From Marixanthotalea marina (GTDB lineage: Bacteria; Bacteroidota; Bacteroidia; Flavobacteriales; Flavobacteriaceae), in NCBI GenBank assembly GCA_018883545.1, contig JAHLEH010000002.1:248001-312000 (forward strand): DNA of 64,000 nucleotides. Reading direction: 5' to 3'. The translations under genes and the position numbers were made by a program. Below are positions 34,851 through 42,719 of the stretch, piece after piece. Every line of letters begins with the position of its first letter. Position 1 is the stretch's first letter. The notes below the pieces were generated by a model. It searched no databases and was not told where the DNA came from. It was given only the letters and a program-made list of their open reading frames with translations.

Positions 34851-36104
34851 TTACTCAAACAATTTCAAGTCGACTGCACCTCCCATAATTTCATAACCCA
34901 ATTCGTTAGGGTGTAGAAAATCACCATCATGGGCATTTGGTAATATCACGGTAGGATTCTCTGGATCGCTCATGGCTTTATCAAAATCAATTACCGCATC
35001 AAACTTGCCACTGGTTCGTATCCACTTATTAATGCGCTGGCGAGCCGTTTCCCTATAATCTTTATAATAAAAAGACTTATCTATTGGCAAAATAGTAGCT
35101 CCGTATACTTTTATATTTTGTGCATGTGCGTCTTCAATCATTTTAGCATAAGCTTCAATCAATCCATCTGCTACATTTTCTGCCGCTTCCGCATTACGCG
35201 TACCGCCTAAATCGTTTACGCCTTCAAGAATAATCAACCATTTTACACCGTGCTGACTTAAAACATCCCTACCAAATCTATTAAGCGCTGTAGGGCCTAA
35301 ACCACCACGAAGCACGGCATTACCGCCAATCCCCATATTAAGGACACCAATATTTGAGGTAGCTGGGTTATTTAGTAATCGTTGCGATAATATATCGGGC
35401 CATCTGTTTTGTTTGTTCGTTCCCGAACCGCGGCCATCGGTAATGGAATTTCCTAAAACAACAACTGCGTTGGCGGTTTCAGGCGCTTTCACATCAATAC
35501 CATTTATAACATACCAATGGTCGGTTTTAACTGCTTGATTGAAGTTTTCTTCTGAAATCTTATTGCCTTCGTAAATATAGGATGTGGTACGCGAACCAGG
35601 GTGCCCCGTTGCAGTTGGCGATGTCTCTCCAAAATAAATAGTAATGGCCAAGTCCATTCTCGGTTTTAAAGGAAAAGCCAATGCATCCGAAGTAATAGCT
35701 GTACCAGGCTGCATGGTCACCTCTGTGCTACCATTAAATTTCAACTCTTTTATAGTACCGGTATTAATAACACTACTATCTACCGAAACTGCTATTTGAA
35801 CCGCTTTCATGGTAACGGGCGATTTACTGAATTCGTTATTAAATCGGAGTCTGATACTATCGCCACCAATAGACACCCTCACTATTTGTCGAATGGTGTT
35901 ATTGGTCAACCCCGGTTCAGGTGGCATGTTATGGGGCTCCACCAATTGAGGTGCCGTTGCCCAAGTACCTACCCACTTTGTTTGAACCTGATTAACCGCT
36001 TTGGTAGATTTTGTACTTGAACAATTTAAAATTATTAAGCCAATGAGTAATAATGTAACACCCTTTTTAAAGATTTTTAAAAAGTAGTTTTGTTTAAAAT
36101 GCAT
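34851..36104 (-). CDS. SGNH/GDSL-family hydrolase lipoprotein
   Basis: A 417-residue secreted esterase-type enzyme. The N-terminus has a membrane segment with a lipobox (LIILNCSS, Cys near 28). The SGNH landmarks are VVVLGNSITDGRGS near 216 (block I, catalytic Ser in GNSITDG), GIGGNAVLRGG near 258 (block II Gly), ILEGVNDLGGT near 293 (block III Asn) and the C-terminal HDGDFLHPNELGYEIMG near 396 (Asp-x-x-His of block V). The 180-residue N-terminal part is a beta-rich accessory domain. It may deacylate carbohydrates at the cell surface; the substrate is not known. The gene stands alone between terminators. Confidence 0.85.
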   Translation of the reverse strand: MHFKQNYFLKIFKKGVTLLLIGLIILNCSSTKSTKAVNQVQTKWVGTWATAPQLVEPHNMPPEPGLTNNTIRQIVRVSIGGDSIRLRFNNEFSKSPVTMKAVQIAVSVDSSVINTGTIKELKFNGSTEVTMQPGTAITSDALAFPLKPRMDLAITIYFGETSPTATGHPGSRTTSYIYEGNKISEENFNQAVKTDHWYVINGIDVKAPETANAVVVLGNSITDGRGSGTNKQNRWPDILSQRLLNNPATSNIGVLNMGIGGNAVLRGGLGPTALNRFGRDVLSQHGVKWLIILEGVNDLGGTRNAEAAENVADGLIEAYAKMIEDAHAQNIKVYGATILPIDKSFYYKDYRETARQRINKWIRTSGKFDAVIDFDKAMSDPENPTVILPNAHDGDFLHPNELGYEIMGGAVDLKLFE

Positions 36105-36211
36105 ATTTAGTTTTTTAGTTGGGAGGTAAAATTAATTTTTAGATTGTAGCATCTATTCAAAAAAATTAGCTTAATCTTTAAATTTTTGAACATTTATACC
36201 CAATAAATAAC

Positions 36212-36238
36212 AAAAAAAGCACCATTGGTGCTTTAATA
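36212..36238 (-). terminator. Terminator after the TolQ/ExbB-like gene
   Basis: Stem AAAGCACC/GGTGCTTT (36216-36223 with 36227-36234) and a T-run on the - strand, starting 21 bp after the stop of the channel gene at 36259. The stem resembles that at 34.81 kb. Confidence 0.8.
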
Positions 36239-36258
36239 TTCTATACAGAATTCTTTAG

Positions 36259-36666
36259 CTATACTTTTTTGAACCATTTCAATATTATAATAGCAATTCT
36301 GGAAATAATAAACGTAAACATACCAAATACCATTGTTAAAAATGACACCTTAAGTCCACCAGCAATCATACTTGAAGAAATACCATCCATACTGCCTATG
36401 GCATCAAATGCCTCTATCATTCCTATTAAAGAACCTAAAATACCAATAACCAAGCCCAACAAACTCGCATCACCTATCAAAGAAATCATTTTTTTAAATT
36501 TCGCTTCATTTTTATTTAAGTTTATTGTTGTCAGTATTATAAATAAAACGGACAGAATCAAACAGATTAAAATAAGGGACATAAAAAGTGGACCGCCTTC
36601 GTTAAACCTGTCTGCTAAGACACCGCCTATTGAGTTATTCTGGGCAATAAGTAATAACATTTTCAT
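36259..36666 (-). CDS. MotA/TolQ/ExbB-like proton channel protein
   Basis: A 135-residue membrane protein with three hydrophobic segments (about 28-50, 70-92 and 102-128). The segment LLGLVIGILGSLIGMIEAFDAIG followed by SSMIAGGLKVSFLTMVFGMF matches the last two membrane helices of the MotA/TolQ/ExbB family, where the proton path lies. It is shorter than classical ExbB (about 230 residues) because the cytoplasmic loop is minimal, a form seen in Flavobacteria. No ExbD/TolR-like partner is adjacent, so the energised partner is not known. It may assemble with partners encoded elsewhere. Confidence 0.8.
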   Translation of the reverse strand: MKMLLLIAQNNSIGGVLADRFNEGGPLFMSLILICLILSVLFIILTTINLNKNEAKFKKMISLIGDASLLGLVIGILGSLIGMIEAFDAIGSMDGISSSMIAGGLKVSFLTMVFGMFTFIISRIAIIILKWFKKV

Positions 36667-36834
36667 AATTATTGATTTTAATTAAACATACACAAACTTA
36701 AAATGCAGATGTTTTCCTTAAATTAAAATGCGACAGATGACCAATTTAGCGATTTAAATAACATCTTGTTAAAACAATGACTAAACTGGTTATTCGTCTA
36801 CAAAAAACGAAATACCTTTAAAAATACACTATAA

Positions 36835-37908
36835 TTGTATGGCTATTTGGTTATCATGTTAAAAAGGCACTTTATCTTAAAAAAACTGGGGCAATTCTTT
36901 TTGCACACCTTATTTTGGTGTGGTGTGCTTTTGTTTTACACCTATTTTTTTGGTTTTGATAGTACCAATTTTAATTATGTACTGTCATTTTCATTGTTTT
37001 TAATGCCCATTACCATTGTTACCACTTATATTTTAATCTATAAAATAATCCCAGAGTATTTATTGACAAAGCGCTACTTCCGTTTTGGTCTGTATAGCTT
37101 ATATACCTTCATTATTTCTGCCTACCTCATTGTTGTATCTGCTTTTTATGGATTAATTTATTTATCAGATTTCCAATATGCCAACATGGCGCCCATTAGT
37201 AGAAATATATTGTTTATAGGCACAGCTGTTTATTTGATAGTAATAGTTGTTAGTGCTTTTAAGCTTTTAAAACTGAACTTAACACATGCTGAGAAAACTA
37301 AAAAACTAGAAACCAAAATTTTGGAAACACAGCTAAAACTTAAAGAACAGGAACTGAATTACCTAAAAATGCAAATACACCCGCATTTTCTGTTCAATAC
37401 ACTAAACACCATGTACGGCTATGCATTGAAGAAGGCCGACGAAACACCCGAAATGATATTGAAACTTTCCAACCTATTGGATTATTTGCTGTACCAACTA
37501 GACAAACCTTTTGTGCTTTTAACAGACGAAATTAATTACATTAAAGATTATATAGAACTAGAAAAAATGCGTTTTAATAATACATTGGATATTGATTTTA
37601 AATGTGGACATATTCAAGAATCTGCTAAAATTGCTCCAATGCTTTTACTAACCTTTGTTGAAAATAGCTTTAAACATGGCAGATTAAAAAACGGGCTGTT
37701 AAACGTTAAAATAAACCTATCTTGTAAGGTGGAAACAATTTCTTTTTCAATAGAAAATACATGTTCAAAAAGCGAAAACACCAATAAAGGCATTGGTTTG
37801 CAGAACATAAAAAAACGACTCGATCTATTGTATAAAGACAACTATCAATTAAAATTTAATGATGCCGAAACCATTTTTAAAGTAAACCTTGAACTAAAAC
37901 AAAGCTAA
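36835..37908 (+). CDS. LytS-like sensor histidine kinase
   Basis: A 357-residue kinase of the His_kinase (LytS/YehU) type. Four membrane helices occupy about residues 20-140 with short loops and no large sensor domain, followed by a coiled-coil linker (KLETKILETQLKLKEQELNYLKMQ). The phospho-accepting motif QIHPHFLFNTLNTMYG is near residue 180, and the ATP-binding part shows LLTFVENSFKHG near 270 and GIGLQNIKKRLDLLY near 320. A second in-frame ATG at 36856 (MLKRHFILKK) is a plausible alternative start. A TACCTTTA box at 36813 is a possible promoter. One nucleotide separates its stop from the LytTR regulator start, so both are one unit. Confidence 0.9.
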   Translation: MYGYLVIMLKRHFILKKLGQFFLHTLFWCGVLLFYTYFFGFDSTNFNYVLSFSLFLMPITIVTTYILIYKIIPEYLLTKRYFRFGLYSLYTFIISAYLIVVSAFYGLIYLSDFQYANMAPISRNILFIGTAVYLIVIVVSAFKLLKLNLTHAEKTKKLETKILETQLKLKEQELNYLKMQIHPHFLFNTLNTMYGYALKKADETPEMILKLSNLLDYLLYQLDKPFVLLTDEINYIKDYIELEKMRFNNTLDIDFKCGHIQESAKIAPMLLLTFVENSFKHGRLKNGLLNVKINLSCKVETISFSIENTCSKSENTNKGIGLQNIKKRLDLLYKDNYQLKFNDAETIFKVNLELKQS

Positions 37909-37909
37909 A

Positions 37910-38626
37910 TTGCAAAACCAAAAAAACATAGCATGTTTAATTGTTGACGACGAAGCTGTTGCCAGAGACATTATTGCCACGCATTTATCTAAAATTGAAA
38001 ATGTAAGTGTGGTTGCCAATTGCAGCAATGCCATAGAAGCGTTTAACATTATTAGCAGCCATAACATAGACTTGCTTTTTTTGGATATAAACATGCCCGA
38101 AATCACGGGTATTTCATTTGCCAAATCCATAAACAAAGACATCAAAATTATTTTTACGACTGCTTACCGCAATTATGCCGTGGAGGGTTTTGAACTGCAA
38201 GCCGTTGATTATTTGTTAAAACCCATTTCTTTTGAACGCTTGTTAAAGAGCATTAATGTGTACTTTAAGGTTTACGGACATAACAAGCCAAATGCTGAAC
38301 CTTTTACCGAAACCAACCATTTTATGTTTGTACGTTCAGACAGGCGTATGCTAAAAATTGATTTTGAAGCGATTATTTATATTGAAAGTTTTAGCGATTA
38401 TATTAAAATCCACTTGGCTAACGAAACCATCGTAACACGGGAAACCATTAGTGCGATTGAAGCCAAGCTTCCCAAACACCAGTTTTTAAGAATACATCGC
38501 TCCTACATTGTTTCCATTCCACATATCAATTCGTTTACAAACGAACATGTTGAAATTAACAACAAAGCATTAACTATTAGCAGAAGTTACAAAAAAGAGG
38601 TTTTGGAACGGTTGGAACAGTATTGA
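37910..38626 (+). CDS. LytTR-family response regulator
   Basis: A 238-residue regulator that starts with TTG; no in-frame ATG exists before the receiver domain begins. The receiver domain has Asp13/Asp14 and phospho-acceptor Asp59 (LLFLDINMPEITG), with TTAYRNYAVEGF and VDYLLKPISFERLL conserved around the switch and lysine regions. The C-terminal LytTR DNA-binding domain (about 135-238) shows FVRSDRRMLKID, YIESFSDYIKIHL, LPKHQFLRIHRSYIV and the final LTISRSYKKEV. It pairs with the LytS-like kinase encoded immediately upstream. Target genes cannot be told. A strong terminator follows. Confidence 0.9.
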   Translation: MQNQKNIACLIVDDEAVARDIIATHLSKIENVSVVANCSNAIEAFNIISSHNIDLLFLDINMPEITGISFAKSINKDIKIIFTTAYRNYAVEGFELQAVDYLLKPISFERLLKSINVYFKVYGHNKPNAEPFTETNHFMFVRSDRRMLKIDFEAIIYIESFSDYIKIHLANETIVTRETISAIEAKLPKHQFLRIHRSYIVSIPHINSFTNEHVEINNKALTISRSYKKEVLERLEQY

Positions 38627-38630
38627 AAGA

Positions 38631-38661
38631 AAAAAGCGAACCTAAATAGGTTCGCTTTTTA
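38631..38661 (+). terminator. Terminator after the LytTR regulator
   Basis: Stem AAAAGCGAACCT/AGGTTCGCTTTT (38632-38643 with 38648-38659) with loop aaat and T-run. The A-run on the left would let it also act for the convergent lpd gene. Confidence 0.9.
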
Positions 38662-38670
38662 TTATTATGA

Positions 38671-38690
38671 GATTCCTGCTTTCGCAGGAA
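38671..38690. repeat. Short dispersed hairpin (TTCCTGC-TTTC-GCAGGAA)
   Basis: The 20-base hairpin gattcctgctttcgcaggaa is the same as the one beginning the 32.76 kb repeat cluster. It lies in the narrow gap between the terminator and the end of lpd. Confidence 0.75.
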
Positions 38691-38694
38691 TATG

Positions 38695-40095
38695 TTACAT
38701 ATGTAATGCTCTATCTTCAGTAGCAGCCAAAGCTGCTTCTTTAATCGCTTCTGTAAATGTTGGATGTGCGTGCGACATTCTAGACACGTCTTCAGCACTG
38801 GCGCGGTATTCCATCGCCACGACTGCTTCGGCAATCATATCGGCTGCACGGGCACCTACCATGTGCACACCTAAGATTTCATCGGTATTTTTATCTGCCA
38901 ATATTTTTACAAAACCATCTAAATCCATACTGGCTCTACTTCTTCCTAAAGCACGCATTGGAAACTGACCTGTTTTATATGCTACACCAGCTTCTTTAAG
39001 TTGCTCTTCAGTTTTACCCACAGCAGCTACTTCTGGCCATGTGTAAACCACACCTGGTATTAAATTATAATCGATGTGTGGTTTTTGTCCGGCCAAAGTT
39101 TCGGCCACAAATACGCCTTCTTCTTCCGCTTTGTGGGCCAACATAGCCCCTTTTACCACATCGCCAATAGCATAAATATTTTTAGCAGATGTTTGTAAAT
39201 GATCATTTACTTCTATCTGACCTCTATCGGTTAACTTAACACCAGCCGCTTCAGCATTCAAACCATCAGTATAAGGACGACGTCCAACAGACACCAAGCA
39301 GTAATCGCCTTTAAATTCTACTTCATTGCCTTTTTTATCATCTGCTTTTACAATCACCTCATCACCTTTGCGCTCCACAGATTTTACTTTGTGCGATACA
39401 TTGATATTAAATTTCTGCTTTTTCAACACTTTGTTAAGCTCTTTAGATAGACCGCTATCCATTGTTGGGATGATTCTATCCAAATACTCAACAACCGATA
39501 CCTCAGCACCCAAACGTTTGTAAACCTGCCCTAATTCCAATCCAATAACACCACCACCAATAACAATAAGATGTTTCGGAACTTCTTTCAGTTTTAAGGC
39601 TTCCGTAGAAGTAATAATGCGTTCTTTATCAATTTTTATGAATGGTAAACTAGACGGTTTACTTCCTGTGGCGATGATGGTGTTTTTAGCTTCAATTTCT
39701 ATTGTCTCATCACCAGCAATGGTTATATGGGTCGCATCTTTAAAGCTTCCCAAACCATGATATACATCAATTTTATTCTTGTTCATTAAAAAATCAATCC
39801 CACCAACGGTTTGATCAACCACCGATTGTTTACGGGCAATCATTTTTTCCAAGTTCACTTCCACATCACCTGGAATTTCAATACCATGTTCCTCAAAATG
39901 CTTAACCGCATCCTCATAATGGTGCGAGGAATCCAACAAAGCCTTACTTGGTATACATCCTACATTTAAGCAGGTACCTCCCAAAGAGTTATATTTTTCT
40001 ATTATGGCAGTTTTCATTCCTAATTGTGCACAACGAATGGCGGCTACATATCCACCAGGTCCCGAACCGATTACGGCTACATCATATGAATTCAT
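38695..40095 (-). CDS. lpd: Dihydrolipoyl dehydrogenase
   Basis: The E3 flavoprotein (466 residues) of the 2-oxo acid dehydrogenase complexes, reoxidising dihydrolipoamide with NAD+. The FAD-binding VAVIGSGPGGYVAAIRCAQLG is at the N-terminus, the redox-active disulfide is Cys42-Cys47 (GGTCLNVGC), the NAD-binding fold is LIVIGGGVIGLELGQVYKRLG near 176, and the active-site base is in HAHPTFTEAIKEA near 447. A TATTTTTG box at 40136-40143 on the same strand gives a likely promoter with a leader of about 35 nt. No lipoyl domain is fused. Genes of other complex subunits are not adjacent. Confidence 0.95.
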   Translation of the reverse strand: MNSYDVAVIGSGPGGYVAAIRCAQLGMKTAIIEKYNSLGGTCLNVGCIPSKALLDSSHHYEDAVKHFEEHGIEIPGDVEVNLEKMIARKQSVVDQTVGGIDFLMNKNKIDVYHGLGSFKDATHITIAGDETIEIEAKNTIIATGSKPSSLPFIKIDKERIITSTEALKLKEVPKHLIVIGGGVIGLELGQVYKRLGAEVSVVEYLDRIIPTMDSGLSKELNKVLKKQKFNINVSHKVKSVERKGDEVIVKADDKKGNEVEFKGDYCLVSVGRRPYTDGLNAEAAGVKLTDRGQIEVNDHLQTSAKNIYAIGDVVKGAMLAHKAEEEGVFVAETLAGQKPHIDYNLIPGVVYTWPEVAAVGKTEEQLKEAGVAYKTGQFPMRALGRSRASMDLDGFVKILADKNTDEILGVHMVGARAADMIAEAVVAMEYRASAEDVSRMSHAHPTFTEAIKEAALAATEDRALHM

Positions 40096-40231
40096 AGTAT
40101 TAATTTTGATATTCGATTTTTAAAATATGAAAAGCAAAAATACAAATGTTTTAAATGAAGACCATAAAAAAACAATACTTAAAATACTTAGTTTTGTTTT
40201 CTTCAATCCATTATTAAACAACGGGAATACA

Positions 40232-40249
40232 TAAATTTGTGTAATTTTG
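40232..40249 (+). promoter_or_regulatory. smpB promoter with two successive TAnnTTTG boxes
   Basis: TAAATTTG at 40232-40239 and TAATTTTG at 40242-40249 are both perfect -7 boxes, 10 bp apart. The smpB ATG at 40256 lies 16 or 6 nt beyond, so one start would give a short leader and the other a nearly leaderless message. Confidence 0.55.
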
Positions 40250-40255
40250 TGACCC

Positions 40256-40714
40256 ATGCAAAAGAAGATTAACATTCAAAATAAAAAGGCACGCTTTCAA
40301 TATGAATTATTGGATAAGTACACTGCTGGTATTGTCTTATCAGGTACCGAGATAAAATCCATTCGCGATAGTAAAGCCTCTATAGCCGAAAGTTTTTGTG
40401 AGTTTAATGAACAAGGTGAGCTGTTTGTTATTAACATGACCATTGAAGAATACCTTTATGGCACTTATTATAACCATAAACCAAAGGCCGAACGTAAACT
40501 GCTTTTAAACAAACGGGAATTAAAGAAACTTCATAAAGAAGTCCAAAATACGGGCTTAACCATTATTCCACTTCGGTTGTTTATAAACGAAAGAGGTTTG
40601 GCCAAAATGGATATTGCGTTGGCTAAAGGAAAAAAACTATATGACAAACGTGAAACCATAAAGGATCGGGACAACAAACGTAATTTAGATAGGATTAAAA
40701 AAATATATAACTAA
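40256..40714 (+). CDS. smpB: SsrA-binding protein SmpB
   Basis: A 152-residue protein of normal SmpB length that binds tmRNA and brings it to stalled ribosomes. [20 protein letters not shown] near residue 8, [21 protein letters not shown] near 30, [21 protein letters not shown] near 64 and the basic tail [19 protein letters not shown] near 120 are the family hallmarks. The next gene starts at the base directly after the stop codon, so the two are probably co-transcribed. The tmRNA gene is not in this window. Confidence 0.95.
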   Translation: MQKKINIQNKKARFQYELLDKYTAGIVLSGTEIKSIRDSKASIAESFCEFNEQGELFVINMTIEEYLYGTYYNHKPKAERKLLLNKRELKKLHKEVQNTGLTIIPLRLFINERGLAKMDIALAKGKKLYDKRETIKDRDNKRNLDRIKKIYN

Positions 40715-41260
40715 ATGAAAAAGTTCATCTTACCTTTTCTAATTTTATTTACGCTTTACAACCATGCCCAAGACAAGAAAGAAGAACACACTATAGATTC
40801 TACGGCGGTTACGTCTGTAGATAAAATTGTAAAATCCTTATACAATGTCATTTCTGGTGAAGCGGGCAAAAAAAGAAACTGGGAACAATTTAAGTTTCTA
40901 TTTAAAAACGATGCCAAACTCATTGCCGCTGGCAAGGATAGTAAAGGAGAAAACAATATAGTTTATATGAAACCGGAAGACTATATAAAAAGTTCAGGCA
41001 AATGGTTAGAAGCTAATGGTTTTTTTGAAAAAGAAATATATAGAACCACAAACAAGTTTGGCAGTATGGTGCAGGTATTTAGCACCTACCAATGTTTTTA
41101 TAATGTAACTGATAAAAAACCGTTTATGCGTGGTATAAATAGCATCCAACTATGGAACGACGGCAAGCGTTGGTGGATTATAAACTTATATTGGACCCAA
41201 GAAACCAAGGACAACCCTATCCCAGAAGTTTACTTACCTATAAAAGAGCAAACGCCTTAA
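40715..41260 (+). CDS. Secreted NTF2-like protein of unknown function
   Basis: A 181-residue protein with a signal peptide (MKKFILPFLILFTLYNHAQ, cleavage probably after Ala-Gln). The mature part of about 160 residues has the feel of a SnoaL/NTF2-like alpha-beta fold: an initial helix (VDKIVKSLYNVISG), the RNWEQFKFLFKNDAKLIA segment, and a C-terminal beta sheet ending in WNDGKRWWIINLYWTQET. No catalytic residues can be assigned. It follows smpB with no gap, although the link to trans-translation is probably only transcriptional. The gene is complete and well conserved in appearance. Confidence 0.7.
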   Translation: MKKFILPFLILFTLYNHAQDKKEEHTIDSTAVTSVDKIVKSLYNVISGEAGKKRNWEQFKFLFKNDAKLIAAGKDSKGENNIVYMKPEDYIKSSGKWLEANGFFEKEIYRTTNKFGSMVQVFSTYQCFYNVTDKKPFMRGINSIQLWNDGKRWWIINLYWTQETKDNPIPEVYLPIKEQTP

Positions 41261-41274
41261 GTTACTTTTTTAAT

Positions 41275-41928
41275 TTAAGAACTGTAAAAATGCTTTACTA
41301 TATCGTCATAACTTTTTAAGGTTTTCTTTATCCAATCCAATCGTTTTTCTAAAAGTTCTTGTTCTGTCAATTGCCAATTAACTGTACTATGTCTTAATCT
41401 GGCAGTTACATTTTGCAAAATAATGGCTGCCGACACTGATATATTCAAACTCTCGGTAAATCCCACCATAGGGATTTTTAAATAGCAATCGGCTGCAGCC
41501 AAAACTTCTTCCGAAAGGCCTTCGGTTTCCCTTCCAAAGAAAAAACAGGATTTTTTGCTTATATCAAAATACTGCAACACACAATCATTGGTATGGGGTG
41601 TGGTTGCCACGATCTGGTAGCCTTTTTGTTTCAAATTGGCAATACAATCCTTAACGGAATGAAACCGATTAACGTCAACCCATTTTTGGGCACCCATCGC
41701 AATTTCCCTGTCAATTCGCTTGGTATTACGCTCTTCAACAATCTGCACTTCCTGAATACCAAATACATCGCAAGTACGTACAACGGCACTGGTGTTATGC
41801 AATTGGTAAACATCTTCCGTAGCCACCGTAAAATGCTTGGTACGCTGAGCCAATACCTTATTGAATTTTTCTCTGCGGGAGTCTGTTAAATAAGTTTCTA
41901 AATACTCTAAAAGTTTAAGATCGATCAT
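41275..41928 (-). CDS. trmH: TrmH-family tRNA (guanosine-2'-O)-methyltransferase
   Basis: A SpoU/TrmH methyltransferase of 217 residues when begun at ATG 41928 (MIDLKLLEYLETYLTDSRRE). A longer frame to 42024 exists, but its 32 extra residues translate the dispersed repeat between this gene and the sirtuin. Motif 1 is LHNTSAVVRTCDVFGIQEV, motif 2 is FFFGRETEGLS and motif 3 is IPMVGFTESLNISVSAAIIL, the latter two forming the SAM-binding knot. The enzyme most likely methylates G18 of tRNA. It is divergent from the sirtuin gene; the ends of the neighbouring NTF2-like gene and this one are convergent, 14 bp apart. Confidence 0.9.
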   Translation of the reverse strand: MIDLKLLEYLETYLTDSRREKFNKVLAQRTKHFTVATEDVYQLHNTSAVVRTCDVFGIQEVQIVEERNTKRIDREIAMGAQKWVDVNRFHSVKDCIANLKQKGYQIVATTPHTNDCVLQYFDISKKSCFFFGRETEGLSEEVLAAADCYLKIPMVGFTESLNISVSAAIILQNVTARLRHSTVNWQLTEQELLEKRLDWIKKTLKSYDDIVKHFYSS

Positions 41929-41960
41929 GTTAAATAAAAACGAATTTAGTAAAAATGAGT

Positions 41961-42010
41961 GGATTCCTTCCCGATAGTTATCGGGATTCACAGGAAATCG
42001 AAGATTCGAC
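41961..42010. repeat. Dispersed hairpin between trmH and the sirtuin gene
   Basis: CCCGATAGTTATCGGG (41970-41985) sits within ggattcc...caggaaatcg, like the repeats at 28.6 and 32.76 kb. It occupies the divergent promoter region and makes both neighbouring reading frames appear longer than they are. Confidence 0.75.
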
Positions 42011-42044
42011 GAAGTCAATGACAAATAATAACTATTTTTATAAT

Positions 42045-42719
42045 ATGAAAAAACATTTGGTTGTGCTTACAGGAGCGGGTATGAGTGCCGAAAGTGGCAT
42101 TAAAACCTTTAGGGATGACAATGGACTTTGGGAAGGTCATGACGTTATGGAAGTAGCCACGCCTGAAGGTTTTGCCAACAACCCTGAATTGGTATTGGAT
42201 TTTTATAATCAACGCCGCAGACAATTATTGGAAGTTTTACCCAACCAAGCCCATTTGGATTTAGCCAGTTTGGAAAATGGTTATGATGTATCTATCATCA
42301 CCCAAAATGTAGATGATTTGCACGAACGGGCTGGCAGTAGCAAAGTAATACATTTACATGGCGAATTACTTAAAGCCAGAAGCAGTTATGATGAAGCCGA
42401 TATTATGGATTGGAAAACCGATATTCTTTTGGGTGATGTGTGCAAGAAGGGGCATCAATTGCGTCCGCACATCGTATGGTTTGGGGAAGACGTCCCCATG
42501 ATACAACGCGCCATGAAAATCTGTACAACGGCCAATATATTGGTAATTATTGGTACTTCTATGCAGGTATATCCAGCAGCCGGCTTAATGCACTATGTTC
42601 CAGAAAACACTCCCATTTTTTACATAGACCCCAAACCAGCTTTAGTGAGCAAACACAATTTAACCGTTATCGCAGAAACGGCTACTGTAGGTGTCTCTAA
42701 ACTTAAAAGCCTTATTTAA
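42045..42719 (+). CDS. cobB: Sir2-family NAD-dependent deacylase (CobB-like)
   Basis: A 224-residue sirtuin from ATG 42045; an in-frame ATG at 41955 would add only repeat-derived residues. NAD-binding motifs are TGAGMSAESGIKTFR (Gly10-Arg23), ITQNVDDLHERAGS near 85 and the catalytic His105 in HLHGEL. Tyr54 and Arg57 (DFYNQRRRQ) are the residues that mark class III enzymes acting on succinyl or malonyl lysine. Only one cysteine (in GDVCKKG) is seen in the small domain, so the usual four-Cys zinc site is missing. Its stop overlaps the stop of the convergent lectin gene by 4 bp. Confidence 0.9.
   Translation: MKKHLVVLTGAGMSAESGIKTFRDDNGLWEGHDVMEVATPEGFANNPELVLDFYNQRRRQLLEVLPNQAHLDLASLENGYDVSIITQNVDDLHERAGSSKVIHLHGELLKARSSYDEADIMDWKTDILLGDVCKKGHQLRPHIVWFGEDVPMIQRAMKICTTANILVIIGTSMQVYPAAGLMHYVPENTPIFYIDPKPALVSKHNLTVIAETATVGVSKLKSLI

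Noticed and set aside
36269-36685. 138-codon frame opposite the TolQ/ExbB-like gene
   Set aside because: The - strand frame has a clear channel-family pattern; the opposite frame is a by-product of its composition.
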